A stretch of DNA of 32,013 nt from Gamsiella multidivaricata (taxonomy: Eukaryota > Mortierellomycota > Mortierellomycetes > Mortierellales > Mortierellaceae), in contig NW_026251864.1 of the NCBI RefSeq assembly GCF_025024155.1, forward strand, positions 1-32,013. The letters are read 5' to 3'. The position numbers and the translations under genes were made by a program. Positions 9,979 through 20,982 of this stretch are shown piece after piece. The notes beneath the pieces were generated by a model. That model worked only from the letters and a program-made list of their open reading frames with translations. It made no database searches and was not told the origin of the DNA. Position 1 is the first letter of the stretch. Every line of letters starts with the position of its first letter.

Positions 9979-10987
9979 TTACTTCTTCTTGGAGACACCG
10001 ACGACGCGACCGCGACGACCGGTGGTCTTGGTGTGCTGACCACGGACACGGACGCCCCAGTAGTGGCGGAGACCACGATGGGCACGGATCTTCTTGAGGC
10101 GCTCCAAGTCCTCACGCATCTGGTTGTCAAGACCGTTGGCCAAGAGCTGAGTGTACTTGCCATCGACGAAGTTCTTCTGTCTGTTGAGGAACCACTGAGG
10201 AACCTTGTACTGGGTGGGGTTCTGCATGATGGTGACGAGGCGCTCGAGCTCTTCGTTGGTGAGCTCACCAGCTCTATATAACGTAAAACAGCAGAAGATA
10301 GAAAGATATTGTTCCCGGTCAGCTTCAGGTTCGTCTCCATGTGTAATTGGAGTCAAGTCCTGCTGCGCACCGCAATGGATAGATGGGAACCAAGACGTTG
10401 TCTTGTCAAGGTCGATTTAGAGTCGTCCAAATGCGAAGTGCGGTGTTGCTGGATTATACAAATGGATGCTCCTCCTTGGTGAGTTTCTCGCATGTCGAAC
10501 CTGTTTCCCTTCCTTCCTTCCTTGATCAGCAAGTTCTAGTGTAACAGTTTCCTCAAAGATGCTACAGTTCCTAAATCCTTTCTTTGTTCTTCCTGCTGAT
10601 GTGGTCCAGTTGGTCTAGCTCCTGTTGATGAACATTTTTCAGGATAGTGCCATCTTCCTGTTGATATCCTGTTGAGCAGATGCCTTGTTGTCGAATCATT
10701 GATTGTTGGCGGAACGCACCTCTTCTTCAAGTCGATATCAGCCTTCTTGCAGACCAAGTTGGCATAACGACGACCGACACCCTTGATGTTGGTCTATAAA
10801 GATAATAATGGCAAAGCTTGGTTAGTCTCATCGTCACAGGTCGTAGCGAGCTGGTTACAAAGGTAACAAAAAAAAGATGTTAGGTCTGTCTTACCATGGC
10901 GAACATGATCTTGGTCTTGCCCTCCACGTTCGTGTTAAGAACACGAAGAATGTGCTGGAACTGGCCTTTCTCAGGAACAAGGAGAGA
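9979..10987 (-). CDS. RPS18: Small-subunit ribosomal protein uS13 (RPS18), first exon not placed
   Basis: Exons 10987-10895, 10793-10720 and 10273-9979 join in frame to encode [11 protein letters not shown]... through ...[10 protein letters not shown], 153 residues. The family normally begins M-S-L, so only the initiator Met is missing; with it the protein would be 154 residues, the family's usual length. uS13 sits in the head of the 40S subunit and contacts tRNA and the 60S subunit. The 10987 exon opens right after a strong acceptor (poly-T ... CAACAG), so the start codon must be in an upstream exon. No ATG followed by GT exists on the minus strand between 10988 and 11760. Candidates followed by GC are near 11257 and 11327, and I cannot choose between them. 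Introns are 101 and 446 nt. Divergent from eL19. Confidence 0.95.
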
Positions 10988-11787
10988 CTGTTGACGTAAA
11001 AAAACCGAAAGAAAAGATGCAAGTCGGGGTCCAGTGTTAATCAACTGTGTTTTACAATGGATCGCTTCCAGCTGACATCGGAACCACCCATCCTGTCTGT
11101 ATGGTGCAAGTCGATGATATTGGTTTTGAGACATGATCTCCCAAGTTGCTGTAGATGTGTGAATGAGGTTTGTATCCCTGTCGTGATGTGATAGATGGGT
11201 CCATTGTATTGATCGATAGCCGGATGGATGGATTGCATGAATAAACGCAGTTCGCCATAGTTTGCACACTTTCCATATTGGAATTGTAAGAGAAGGAGAA
11301 AGAGTTCAGCCTGCGGGGCTGCCATATGAAGCCGAAATCGTCGCAGGACTGTGTATACGTCACTGTATGGAAATTTTCTTTGAGACGAACGCAATTTTAA
11401 CACACTTCCGCAGTGTATTTGTTCGTTTACTTTGTGATCTTTTGTTCGGCCTTTTCCTCAACTCATCTCAAAATGTAACCCCAAGGGCTTCATATTCGTG
11501 CACAGGGAGAGTAATCAGGAACGGACGCGGATCGCTGGATCGGGATCGCAACGACTGGATCGGCCATAAATTGGATGCCACTGATTTGATTCTGCGATTC
11601 ACAGCTGCTAAATCTGAATTCAACATTCCGCATTCTCGACTTCATCCTTTTTCTCGACACCCTGTTCTGGACACTGGCTCAAAGCTGGATCGATCTTTCA
11701 TGCCATCGCCAATGTTTTTTGTCACTGGATCAACCCTCTGACTCGAACGAAACTTTCTTCCTCCATCTTGTTTTTCTACGATCTCAG
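10988..11787. promoter_or_regulatory. Shared upstream region of the divergent uS13 and eL19 genes
   Basis: The 800 bases between the first recognised exon of uS13 (minus) and of eL19 (plus) must contain both first exons, both first introns and both promoters. A co-regulated ribosomal-protein promoter is inferred from the arrangement; I recognise no specific factor site. A candidate eL19 start is the ATG at 11472-11474 (CTCAAAATG), which genomically reads ATG-TAA but would be split AT|G by the first intron. Confidence 0.6.
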
Positions 11788-12963
11788 GGTTTCTTTGAGC
11801 AGTCAGAAACGTTTGGCCGCCGCCGTCTTGAAGTGCGGCAAGCGCAAGATTTGGCTTGACCCCAACGAGGTTACTGAGATTGCCAACGCCAACTCTCGTA
11901 AGTAGCCTTACAGCAGCTCTTTATTCTTCTGCAAGGATTTCATTGACAGGAAGTCAGGATAGAGCTATGGGCTTCTCAGGGACCTTGACCTCAGCGACAG
12001 CACCTTGCTTTGCAACTTTCAGTCTTTCGGCAATAGTGACGAGCCTTATCCACAACCATTTCCTCAACATTTGGGAGGACGTACAAAATGTCTATCCAAA
12101 ACTACAACACGATACTTTGACGCACCAACGTGGGAGCAGTATTAATTTTTTTTTGCCCGGAGCTCGACTATCTGCGCAGTTAAGGACAGCCTAATAGCCA
12201 CTGCAGGAATACGAGGGAGAGGGCCTGTTCGCCGCAGTTTTTTAGTTTGGTCAAGGGGCATCCACCGAACCTACGGAAGCGCAAACAAATTGGGGACATT
12301 GCATAATTGGATCATTTTCTAATATACAAAGCGACGAATGATCTTTCATTGGACGATAGGCCAGAACATCCGCAAGCTCGTCAAGGATGGCCTCATCATC
12401 AAGAAGCCCCAGACCATGCACTCGCTTTTCCGCCACCGTGAGAAGCTCGCTGCCAAGCGTGCTGGTCGTCACTCCGGCACTGGTAAGCGCCAGGGTACCG
12501 CTGAGGCCCGTATGCCCAGCACTGTCATCTGGATGCGCCGCCAGCGTGTCCTCCGTCGCCTTCTCCGCAAGTACCGTGAGTCTGGCAAGATCGACAGACA
12601 CCTGTAAGTCGAACGAGATGTTTGTTTGCATCTATTCTGTCAGTGGCATTATGGATCCACTTCAAGGAAATGTTTTATAGTGTTATTGACCAGGTTTTGT
12701 GCCTTCGCTTTTGGTTTTTGTTCTTCCGTTCGTTTAGGTACCACGTCTTGTACATGAAGGCTAAGGGTAACGTCTTCAAGAACAAGCGTGTTCTTATGGA
12801 GTACATCCACAAGGTCAAGGCTGAGAAGCTCCGTGCCAAGTTGATCGCTGACCAGGCCGAGGCTCACCGCAACAAGACTAAGGCTGCCCGCACCCGCCGC
12901 AACGAGCGTGTTGCCGAGAAGCGCGCTGCCCTCACTGGTGTCGAGACTGCCGAGAAGAAGTAA
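11788..12963 (+). CDS. RPL19: Large-subunit ribosomal protein eL19 (RPL19), first exon not firmly placed
   Basis: Exons 11788-11897, 12360-12603 and 12738-12963 join in frame. They encode [20 protein letters not shown] through NSRQNIRKLV and the Lys/Arg/Ala-rich C-terminal helix. With an initiator Met this gives 193 residues, matching family length (about 189-196). eL19 is a 60S protein near the exit tunnel that forms a bridge to the 40S subunit. The first recognised exon opens with a single G before GTT (Val2), so the start codon appears split AT|G, its first two bases in an upstream exon. The best candidate is at 11472-11473, followed by a weak GTAACC donor. Introns inside are 462 and 134 nt; the 462-nt one has no box C (RTGATGA). 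A poly(A) signal lies 20 nt after the stop. Convergent with SARAF, 179 bp apart. Confidence 0.95.
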
Positions 12964-12982
12964 ACTTTTGTCTTTTTACACC

Positions 12983-12988
12983 AATAAA
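12983..12988 (+). terminator. Poly(A) signal of eL19
   Basis: AATAAA lies 20 nt after the eL19 stop codon. Confidence 0.7.
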
Positions 12989-13120
12989 TTTGCTTTCGCT
13001 TCATACGTTTTATTACTCCTATATCTTCGTTTCATTGTTTTTTTTTTTTTGTGCAACTGTTGCTTGAATGTATGTTACCGTTTCAAAAAAAAGAAGATCG
13101 AGTGAGTGCAGTGTTATCGC

Positions 13121-13126
13121 TTTATT
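13121..13126 (-). terminator. Poly(A) signal of SARAF
   Basis: TTTATT on the plus strand is AATAAA on the minus strand, 17 nt after the SARAF stop. The convergent eL19 and SARAF transcripts therefore end within about 140 bp of each other. Confidence 0.6.
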
Positions 13127-13142
13127 TTACTGTCAGTTTCCT

Positions 13143-14621
13143 TCAACGACGTCGAGTTCCTCCATATCCAGTCGCTGATCGTGTGGGTCTAGAAGACGAG
13201 GATGACGAAGGCGAAGAAGATGATGCTCCCAATCCACCAGAATAAGAGCCGTATGAGGTCGATGGCTGCGAATATGTCGTTCCCCAAGCTGGCCCTGAAT
13301 CGTACATTGTCCGCCGGTAACCTTGATCGCGCTGTCTGTTTCCGTTGGTCGCCAGATAAGTCGCCAGACCACCTAGGCCAATGCCGGACCAGAATCCTGG
13401 CCTAAATCCTTCAGAAGACGATCCATCTAAACACAAGATAAATGCACAAAATTAACTCGTTTAGTTAACAGTGCTGTGCAACATCGTCATAGAAATGCAA
13501 TGCATTCGTTTTCGGCTGCTTACCGGTACGCTTGTCCTGGTACGAATTGTTGTTGCCCCATCCACTTCCCCATCCGCCCCCAGGACCACCCCCACCTCCA
13601 CCTCCACCTCCGGGACCACCGCCACCTCCTCCGAAACCATCGCTTCCAGAGGCCCTATAGGGTGGTGGGGCATCGCCTCGTCCACCATTGTTCGTCTGCT
13701 GGAAGCAGTTCCTGATAAAGGAATAGAGAATAAATCCCACAATGGAGACCCATGTCCAGAGATAAATTGTCTCGATCCATGATTGTCTCTTTGCTATTAA
13801 AAAAAAAAAGAACCAAAGACAACACAGCAGAGAGTTCAGACGACCGGAGGGTTTTTTTATACACTTCATTACACCCGTGAATACGTTCATGTCACGACAA
13901 TTGTTCGTCCCATACCTTTAGCAGCCCATTGCCTAAAGTCTGTCTGTGGTCCCCATGATCGCTCCTGGTTAGAATGGATATTGGTGTAGTAGAGCTTATA
14001 TTCCAGTCCACAACTGCCCTTCAGCACGTATGGGTCATCCGGATAGCCGAAACCTAACACATAGTCAACGATATATCTGTGAGTGTCAATTACTTCACAC
14101 AGGGAGGACAAGGAGCCTCGCATGGTCTCATCTGTTGTAGGAGGGGGGGGGGAAATGAATCCTTGGCTGTCTGTACCTTCGCAGTAGACACTCAGCTCTC
14201 CAAATCGAAGGTTATCCGGCAGATCCGCTTGACACTTCCATTGAACATCACTACCATCAAATCCGGCGTTTGTGCATTGCACGATATCTAATGTCAGTAG
14301 AACCATCGTAATATGTTAGTCGATCGATTTGTACTCACAGGCACATCGTGTTATGAACGCGAGTGACAATCTCGTCATACCTGGTTCGTAGTCTCCACAA
14401 GCATTGCCCCCAACACAGGTCAATTGAGGAACAGGACTCGCCCTCCGTCCGGCCGTCATCTTGTCTTTGTGTAGCGTCAAGGTTTGGACATCTTTGAGAA
14501 GAACCTTCTTGTGGTTGCTGCCAAACGCACTCACGGGCGAGGAACAGAAGAGAGTAATAGTAGCGACCAAAAGTGTGATAAGACTGATGCCCTGCCAGCG
14601 GTGATTTGACCACCACTTCAT
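13143..14621 (-). CDS. SARAF: SARAF (store-operated calcium entry-associated regulatory factor) homologue
   Basis: Five exons (14621-14381, 14287-14177, 14053-13916, 13793-13524, 13426-13143) give 347 residues, close to the 339 of human SARAF. An N-terminal hydrophobic segment (about 12-32) is a signal peptide. The lumenal domain shows KVLLKDVQTLTLHKDKMT, PQLTCVGG, DVQWKCQADL, the VYCEG block and VLKGSCGLEYKLYYT, all diagnostic of the family. A transmembrane helix (about 171-190, IYLWTWVSIVGFILYSFI) is followed by a Gly/Pro-rich cytosolic tail and the conserved FRPGFWSGIGLGG and YGGTRRR ends. In animals SARAF is an ER membrane protein that promotes slow inactivation of STIM/Orai calcium entry. 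Its fungal role is unknown. Introns are 93-123 nt with good acceptors. Tandem with and 308 bp downstream of the GDI stop. Confidence 0.93.
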
Positions 14622-14929
14622 CGTAATGGAGTGTTTCCTGTGATGACAATAGGTAAGAGGATAAAAAAGGGGAGAGTAACCGAGGGTGCTAGCGGCAGAA
14701 TGAAAGTTGAATGAAGTAATGAGAGAGTCGAAGGAAGTCGATTCACGAAGAAAAAGGTGTTCTGAAAAAGGCAATTAGAACAATGCAAGGAACGTGGCCT
14801 TTGTTGAGTGGATTCATGAGCGTCTTTCTTGGCACAATAGTCGACTTTATTTCATAACCCCCTTTAAACGAAGCTTGTAAAAAACTGAAAAAAAAATATA
14901 CGTAGAGCTAAGCATTGATCTCGACTGGT
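14622..14929 (-). promoter_or_regulatory. SARAF upstream region and GDI 3' flank
   Basis: These 308 bases separate the GDI stop from the SARAF start on the same strand. They should hold the SARAF promoter; no specific motif is recognised apart from the GDI poly(A) signal at 14846-14851. Confidence 0.4.
14846..14851 (-). terminator. Poly(A) signal of Rab GDI
   Basis: TTTATT on the plus strand gives AATAAA on the minus strand, about 80 nt after the GDI stop. Confidence 0.5.
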
Positions 14930-17134
14930 TTAATGGCTAGCCATCTCCTTCTGCTCCTCCTCCTGGGTCAGGCGCTGCTTCAACACCAGATCGTTACCGG
15001 TGATGCGCTTGTACAGATCCTTGACATCGTCGCACACAGTCTCAAAGTGCGATGTGGCATCGTACGACTTGGAAACAAAGACTTGATCCTTGGTTCCGTC
15101 ATGGATGGGTTCGCAAATGTCAGCGATCTGCACGAACCTATTAGGAAAAAAAAAAAGAGTGTTTGTGAGTATTGGGATTCGATACATAGGATCAACGTGT
15201 TCCGTGCCACACGTAAGATCGTGCTCCTTACTTGTCAACGATGGGGCCAAGGAGAGCAAGACCAGGCTGGATCTCTTCCTGTGGGTTATCGGTCTCGACG
15301 ATTGTGGAGACAATAGCAAGGTAATGGTCCTTGTCGCAGACATTGTGCGAGGCAGAGACACCGGCAATGTAGATATCGTTCTGGCGGTTAACCTGGTTTT
15401 GAGGGATGATCAACTGGAAAGAGTCAACGTTCTCAGTGTTGGGGATGGGGCCTTTGAGCAAGCAGATGGCGCGGATCACGCGTGCGACTTTGTGGGCCTT
15501 GTCGGGGGCATACGAGGGATCGCAAATAACTTGGGAGCACTTGGCGGTCTCATCGCCCGAGCGTACTCCAACGACCTTGCCGTTCTCATAGACGATCTCA
15601 TCAACCTTCTTGTCCAACATGTAAGTACCGCCATAGATAGCACTCAAACTAGATATGTCAAGTAGGAGTATTGTCAGCTCGCGTTTGTTCTCTCAGTAGA
15701 TAATAAATGCTTGCAATGGCGTTGATAACAGCAACAAATCCTTACCGAGCAAAGCCCTGAGGCAACTCTCCCAAACCGTAGAGAGGATAAAGGTAAGGAG
15801 ACTTGCCCCAGCGAGCCATCGAGGACATGTACAAGGTGATGCGCTCAAAGGTCTCGAGAGCAGGGCGGCTCAGGTAGCTATAAATACACATCGATGTTCA
15901 TACAAGGCACCGTTAGTGGAATGGTTGGTCTTCGTCGGCTCAATGGACAAAAGTGAGCGACATATTCATAGAAGATGAGCAGCGGCAAAACGTACCTGTC
16001 CTCCAAATGCAAAGCCAAGGCATGTCCGATAAAATCGATGGTGCCAGGCTCCAATCCAAAGTGCTTGTAGACCTCCTCCATGGGAGTAATGGCCATATCC
16101 ATGCCCTGGTGGGTGGATGTATCGTCTTGTCTGTAGGTCTGAACGTATTCAAAGAACTTCTTGGCCCTACGCTTCTCGAAGAGACCCATCAAGGGACTGC
16201 GGACGGCTTCCATCTCTGTGGCGGGGACCTTGGCGATTTTGCCATCACGGTACACGTACGAACCAGCGATCTGCTTGAACTCGAGGTAGCGGGTGACGTC
16301 GGTATGGGTCAAGATCTTGACGAGCTCTCCGTTGGCCATCATGAACTTGGGGATCAAATCGACGTTGTAATCGCGGTCCTTTCCAAGACTCTCAACAGGT
16401 GCCTCGCCATTGCGGAACTTTTTGAAAAGCTAAAGGTTATATTTACAGTGATGCCGTGACAGGAGGAGTTAATAATATAATTAACACGCGTGAGCACTTG
16501 GACCTTTTATTTATTGTTCTCTTTTTGAGCGCGCTGAGCTGCCTAGAGAGGAAGCAGACGCAAGGAGACGAAGAGCTATTTGGACACCCCTTCTTTCTCC
16601 CTGTTGGCAGTATCCAGCTTATGGGCAACGGGCATTAATAGTAAGACAATGACAAGGACCATTCGTTACCTGGGTCAAGTTCAAACTGGCACTGTCGCCT
16701 CCGTAATAGTCGTTGCGGTCCATGTGGAGGACCTTCTTGCCCTCGATCGAGAGAAGGCCAGAGAGGATACACTCGGTCAAGCCGGTACCCATAACAATGA
16801 CGTCGTATTGCTCATCCTAGAACCAAGAAAGACCATGGACGTGTTAAAGATAAGGTGCCAAAATATATCAAGCGAGTTATGTGTAACGCTCGCGAGAGAG
16901 AAATGAGCTGTGCAGACGATGCTCGAAAAGTTGCAGCACCGCCAGAGTCTTTGCAAGTCCCAAGATGAGAGAGTTCTCGAGCATGATGGTGTTTGCTCGC
17001 CCCAAGGGTGAGATGTGGCATAAACCTCAATGCAGTAACAGAAAAAGGGGATGGAGTGGAGACAGCGACGCGAAGCATAACAGATGACACGTTGCAAGGG
17101 AGTAGTAAAAGAAACAAAAAGCTGCACTCACCAT
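14930..17134 (-). CDS. GDI1: Rab GDP-dissociation inhibitor
   Basis: Six exons (17134-17132, 16816-16670, 16429-15996, 15877-15746, 15648-15232, 15137-14930) give 446 residues, the usual length (yeast 451, human 447). Diagnostic blocks are [20 protein letters not shown] (FAD-fold-like N-terminus), [45 protein letters not shown] and the C-terminal [27 protein letters not shown] extracts prenylated, GDP-bound Rab GTPases from membranes and recycles them through the cytosol, and is essential for secretion in yeast. Exon 1 codes only for the initiator Met: ATG is followed at once by a GTGAGT donor and a 315-nt intron. The other introns are 94-240 nt. Divergent from FCP1, with 348 bp between the start codons. 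Confidence 0.97.
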
Positions 17135-17482
17135 GATTGATAATTAGTTGCTTGGGTTGATGGAGAGAAAGTGTGGGGAAAGCAGAAAGTGAAGAGAAGG
17201 ATTGGGTTTAGTGGAGAAAAGATGGAGTGGAAGAAAAAAAAGAGGGCAGATGGTTTAAACGACATGCTTTGAGGAGGACCGTGTGGGAAGAGGTTGAGGG
17301 TGACCTTATTTCCACTACTATTAAATCTGGATTTAACGAGTCCGGCTGACGCGACTTTTGTTCCCAGCGAAAGAACGCATGTACAATTCCCCCCTCCCTC
17401 CTTGTCTTGTTTGCCCCACAATCACCCTTTTATTCTCTTCAGCAGCATCGAGCACAGCACCACTCTGCCCAGGATTGCCGCC
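17135..17482. promoter_or_regulatory. Divergent promoter region between Rab GDI and FCP1
   Basis: These 348 bases separate the two start codons on opposite strands and must serve both genes. FCP1 has a pyrimidine-rich leader and a good start context (GCCGCCATGG). No specific factor site is recognised. Confidence 0.6.
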
Positions 17483-20400
17483 ATGGCAGACAACAACATC
17501 AAGTACTTCATCTCCTCGGGCTGTCTGCCAGCCACCATTATTGCCATCAAGACCTCGCCAAAAAAGACACAGTCCGAGGGCGATTCGCTGATCGAATACG
17601 AGTACACAGAGCAGGTCGAGGGCTTTGTCGACGAAGGAGCAACGTCGACCCATGCGCGGAGGGCGGAAATACGTGCCATTAAGGACGGCATTGTTGGCAA
17701 GATCCATGTGAAAAAAGGAGACGTTATCGAGGACGACAGGTACGCGGTTGAACGCTCTCAACTCTTTCTGCATGGAAGAATGTATTCTCAATCTAATATG
17801 TGGTCTACATTTTTTTTTTTTTTTTTTACTTCGGTTCATTTCCCCTGGGCATGTTTACAAATCCTTCAGCAAAGTCCTGATGGAATACAAAGGCTGTGAC
17901 CATGACACACAGTACGAGGGCATCTGTGTCGATTGCTGCAAAACGGTGCCTAGGAACCTGAAATCCCATGTTAACATGACACACGACGCAACATCGCTGA
18001 GCGTCAGTCGTACGGTAAGGGAGATATATTTAGCGCTTTTTTTTTTTTTTTTTTTTTTATCTACGTGTGTTAAATATCTTGAAGACTAACCTATAGTGCT
18101 TGACAACCATAGGAAGCGAAACGTCTAGAGCATGTAACAGCAGAGCGACTCCTGTCAGAGGGCAAACTCTCATTAATTGTAGATCTGGATCAAACCCTTA
18201 TTCACGCGACTGTCGGGACAGCTATTGACGGATGGATTAACGCTCAAGGGGAGATGCCCCAGGTGAGATTGACATGTCATGGAGATCGTTCATGTTCGTA
18301 CGCTAGCTTTACCGTGAGGTCGACCTTGCCACCGTCTAACATCACGGCACGCTTGTATAGGATATTCGAATGTTCCCACTACCAGACAGCCCCACACCGT
18401 ATTACATTAAACTGAGGCAAGGCTATATTCTATTTGAAGAGGCAGTGATCACGGTTATGCAACCCAGCATGCTTACCCGTCATCTCTTTCGCCTTCTATC
18501 CCTCGCATCATAGACCTCATCTAGAAACCTTTCTGCAAAGGATCACAAGTCTTTACGAATTGCACATCTATACCATGGGAACCAGGAATTATGCAGCGGC
18601 TGTTGCGAATTGCATTGATCCAGATGGCAAATTGTTCAGCCAGCGTATTCTATCACGAGACGAAAATTCCAGTATGTCTACTTGGATCTGGACGGATCTA
18701 TATTATGCAAAGAACTGGACAATCAGTCGGGGTTACTGATCAACTGCAATGCTGAATATTTGGATTAGGCATGACCCAGAAAACAATCGAGCGACTCTTC
18801 CCCTGTGATACCTCTATGGTCGTAGTCATTGACGATCGAGCCGATGTTTGGCAGTATTCTCCCAATCTTGTCAAAGTGCATCCATGTGAGTCTTCGCCTT
18901 GGTTTTCTGTGAGGGTATAGCCGATACGTTTGAGTCTTGTTTTACTGACATTCTTTATCCTCATTTTGAATAGACGAATACTTTGTGGGTGCAGGGGATA
19001 TCAATGCTGGACACTTACCAAAACAAGAGCCTGTGGTGAAGTCAGATTCGGTCCCCGTCGTAAAACCAGCAGAGGTTGGCTCATCATCGAAGGAAGCGTT
19101 AACAGAGGAGTCGTCATCATCTTCTGCGACTGACTCATCATCTAGCGCAGATGCATCGGCGTCCGCGACTAGTTTGTCATCCAATCCGGATGCATCAGCT
19201 GTAAAATCAGATTTCTCGCAGGCAACTGCACCGACAAAACCAGACGAAGCCAACAAGGCAACCAAGCCAAAGGCGCCAGTGACGGATGATAACGATAACG
19301 AACTGAAGTACATTTTGGAGGTTAGTGCTTCGCTCAAGTGGATGTTGCAGGGTTCTTTTCGGAATTATATTGTTCTGAATTACTTACTGCGACTCTTTGG
19401 CGACATAACCTTAGGTCCTTGAAACAATTCATGAACGGTTTTATGATGCGAGAGAGCAATTTCTACAAGGAGAATCCAAAAGGAAGGCCGATGTCAAGGT
19501 ATGTCGGATTTCAGGTATCTTGCATCAAAAAGGATTTTACGTTTAATCGAGATACTAATCGAGATCTGATCCTGATGCTAGGCCATTATTCACGACATGA
19601 AGAAAAGTGTCCTGCGAGGAGTCAACCTGGTCTTTAGTAGCGTGATTCCATTAGGACAGGCTCCTGAGCGGGCGGACATTTGGAGACAGGCCCAAAGTTT
19701 TGGAGCAGAATGCTCATACAATCTCAATAAGAATGTCACCCATGTTGTTGCCGCCAAGGTAAGAAGAACACTATGCGTTCATTCAGCGCTGCTATGGAGC
19801 TGCCGCGGCGTGAATCTGAGCTCACCTACATTTCCTCTTGTTTTCTGGACCTCTAACCCATTAGCCCGGAACCGCTAAAGTGATGCAGGCACGGAAGCGC
19901 AGGGATATCAAAGTCGTTCGACCAGAGTGGCTGTATCGTTCAATTGGAAAGTGGCAAAGGCAGGAAGAATCAGATTACCCGCTGCTGGATGGGCCTGGCA
20001 AGTCCGCGATAATGTCGACAACGCCACCGCCAACAGAACTGGAGGAGGAGGTGGACATGGGTGCAGTGGAAGACGATCCAGGAAGCGTCTCCGAGGGTAT
20101 GGATGAAAATCACCGTCCCCTGAGCATAGACAAAGACATGGTGAATGAGCATCTGAAGAGTGTGGACTGGGATGATTTAGATAAAGAAGTCGAGGACTTT
20201 GTTGGGGATTTGGACGACACTGATTTTGACAGTGATACGAGGTTAGCATTTCCAGCATTCTCATTTATCTCCTCATTTTCTTGCTTCTGCGGGTGATTCA
20301 TAGCGATCCGCATTATCATGTCCTTTGGTATATTGCAACATGCATTTATTCCTTTCCTATTGCTAATCGACCGCCCAATCTTTTTTTCTCTTTTTCACTG

Positions 20401-20982
20401 AATAGTACACACAGCAACGCGCAGAGTGACGCCAGCACAGATGGTGGCCGGTCGCCACTTGTGAACCTGAAGCGAACACGGATACCACGCAGGTCTGGCC
20501 TAGGTGCGTCAGTAACCTATGGGGGCGGCAGCGATGACGAAGATGATGAGGATGACGCTAATGCCTTGACGACGGACAACCTTGGTATGGGAAGGATGGA
20601 TGGTGTAGAGGATAGTAATCAGAGTCAGGACGACAGTGATGGAGACATTGACGAGGAAAATGGCTCTGATGGTGAAGATAGTGTTGCCGGGAGTGAAGTG
20701 CTCAGTGACGGAGAGCAACCAGTGAGACAAAGCAAACGAAGGCGGTTGGTTGCGGAGAATGGAAATATCGCGGCACACTTAGCATTACCAGGTGGCCCTG
20801 AAGATCTTGGTGCAGACAACGAGGCGGATATGGACGCAGACGACGAGATCACGATGGACCATTCATCGACGAGGGACGGCGGAGACGCAGGAGAGGAAGA
20901 AGACGACGATGACGACTTTTTGAACGATCTGGAGAACGATATTGATGCACAACTGAACGAGGATGATGATGAGGAGGCATAG
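17483..20982 (+). CDS. FCP1: FCP1, RNA polymerase II CTD phosphatase
   Basis: Eleven exons (17483-17739, 17870-18014, 18113-18262, 18361-18416, 18514-18671, 18769-18885, 18974-19320, 19415-19498, 19582-19758, 19865-20241, 20406-20982) join in frame to 814 residues. The N-terminus has the lipoyl-like fold typical of FCP1 (RAEIRAIKDGIVGKIHVKKG). The FCPH catalytic motif DLDQT lies at 158-162, with nucleophile D158 and general acid/base D160. PYYIKLR and YELHIYTMGTRNYA follow, then the second acidic motif DDRADVW (277-283). A BRCT domain spans about 445-535 (RGVNLVFSS ... VTHVVAAK ... RPEWLYRSI). The tail is acidic, ending in Asp/Glu runs as in other FCP1 proteins that bind TFIIF. FCP1 dephosphorylates Ser2 of the Rpb1 CTD to recycle polymerase. 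The exon 4 to 5 intron needs a GC donor. A Ser-rich linker (about 335-375) precedes the BRCT domain. Confidence 0.96.
18417..18513 (+). other. GC-AG intron in FCP1
   Basis: The 97-nt intron starts AG|GCAAGG and ends CATCATAG|A. Splicing joins AAACTGAG to ACCTCAT, giving ...YYIKLR-PHLETFLQRI, as the FCP1 family requires. Without splicing the frame hits a stop at 18510-18512. No GT donor nearby keeps the conserved residues. Confidence 0.85.

Noticed and set aside
11898..12359. A C/D box snoRNA in the long eL19 intron
   Set aside because: Ribosomal protein introns often host snoRNAs, but I find no RTGATGA box C or CTGA box D in sense orientation, and no convincing H/ACA pair of hairpins by eye. 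A covariance-model scan would settle it.
15090..15665. 191-codon plus-strand ORF
   Set aside because: It lies antisense to GDI exons 5-6, whose minus-strand translation is unmistakable.
18361..18671. Frameshift or pseudogenisation of FCP1
   Set aside because: A GC-AG intron restores the conserved residues exactly, and all downstream exons keep phase to the acidic C-terminus.
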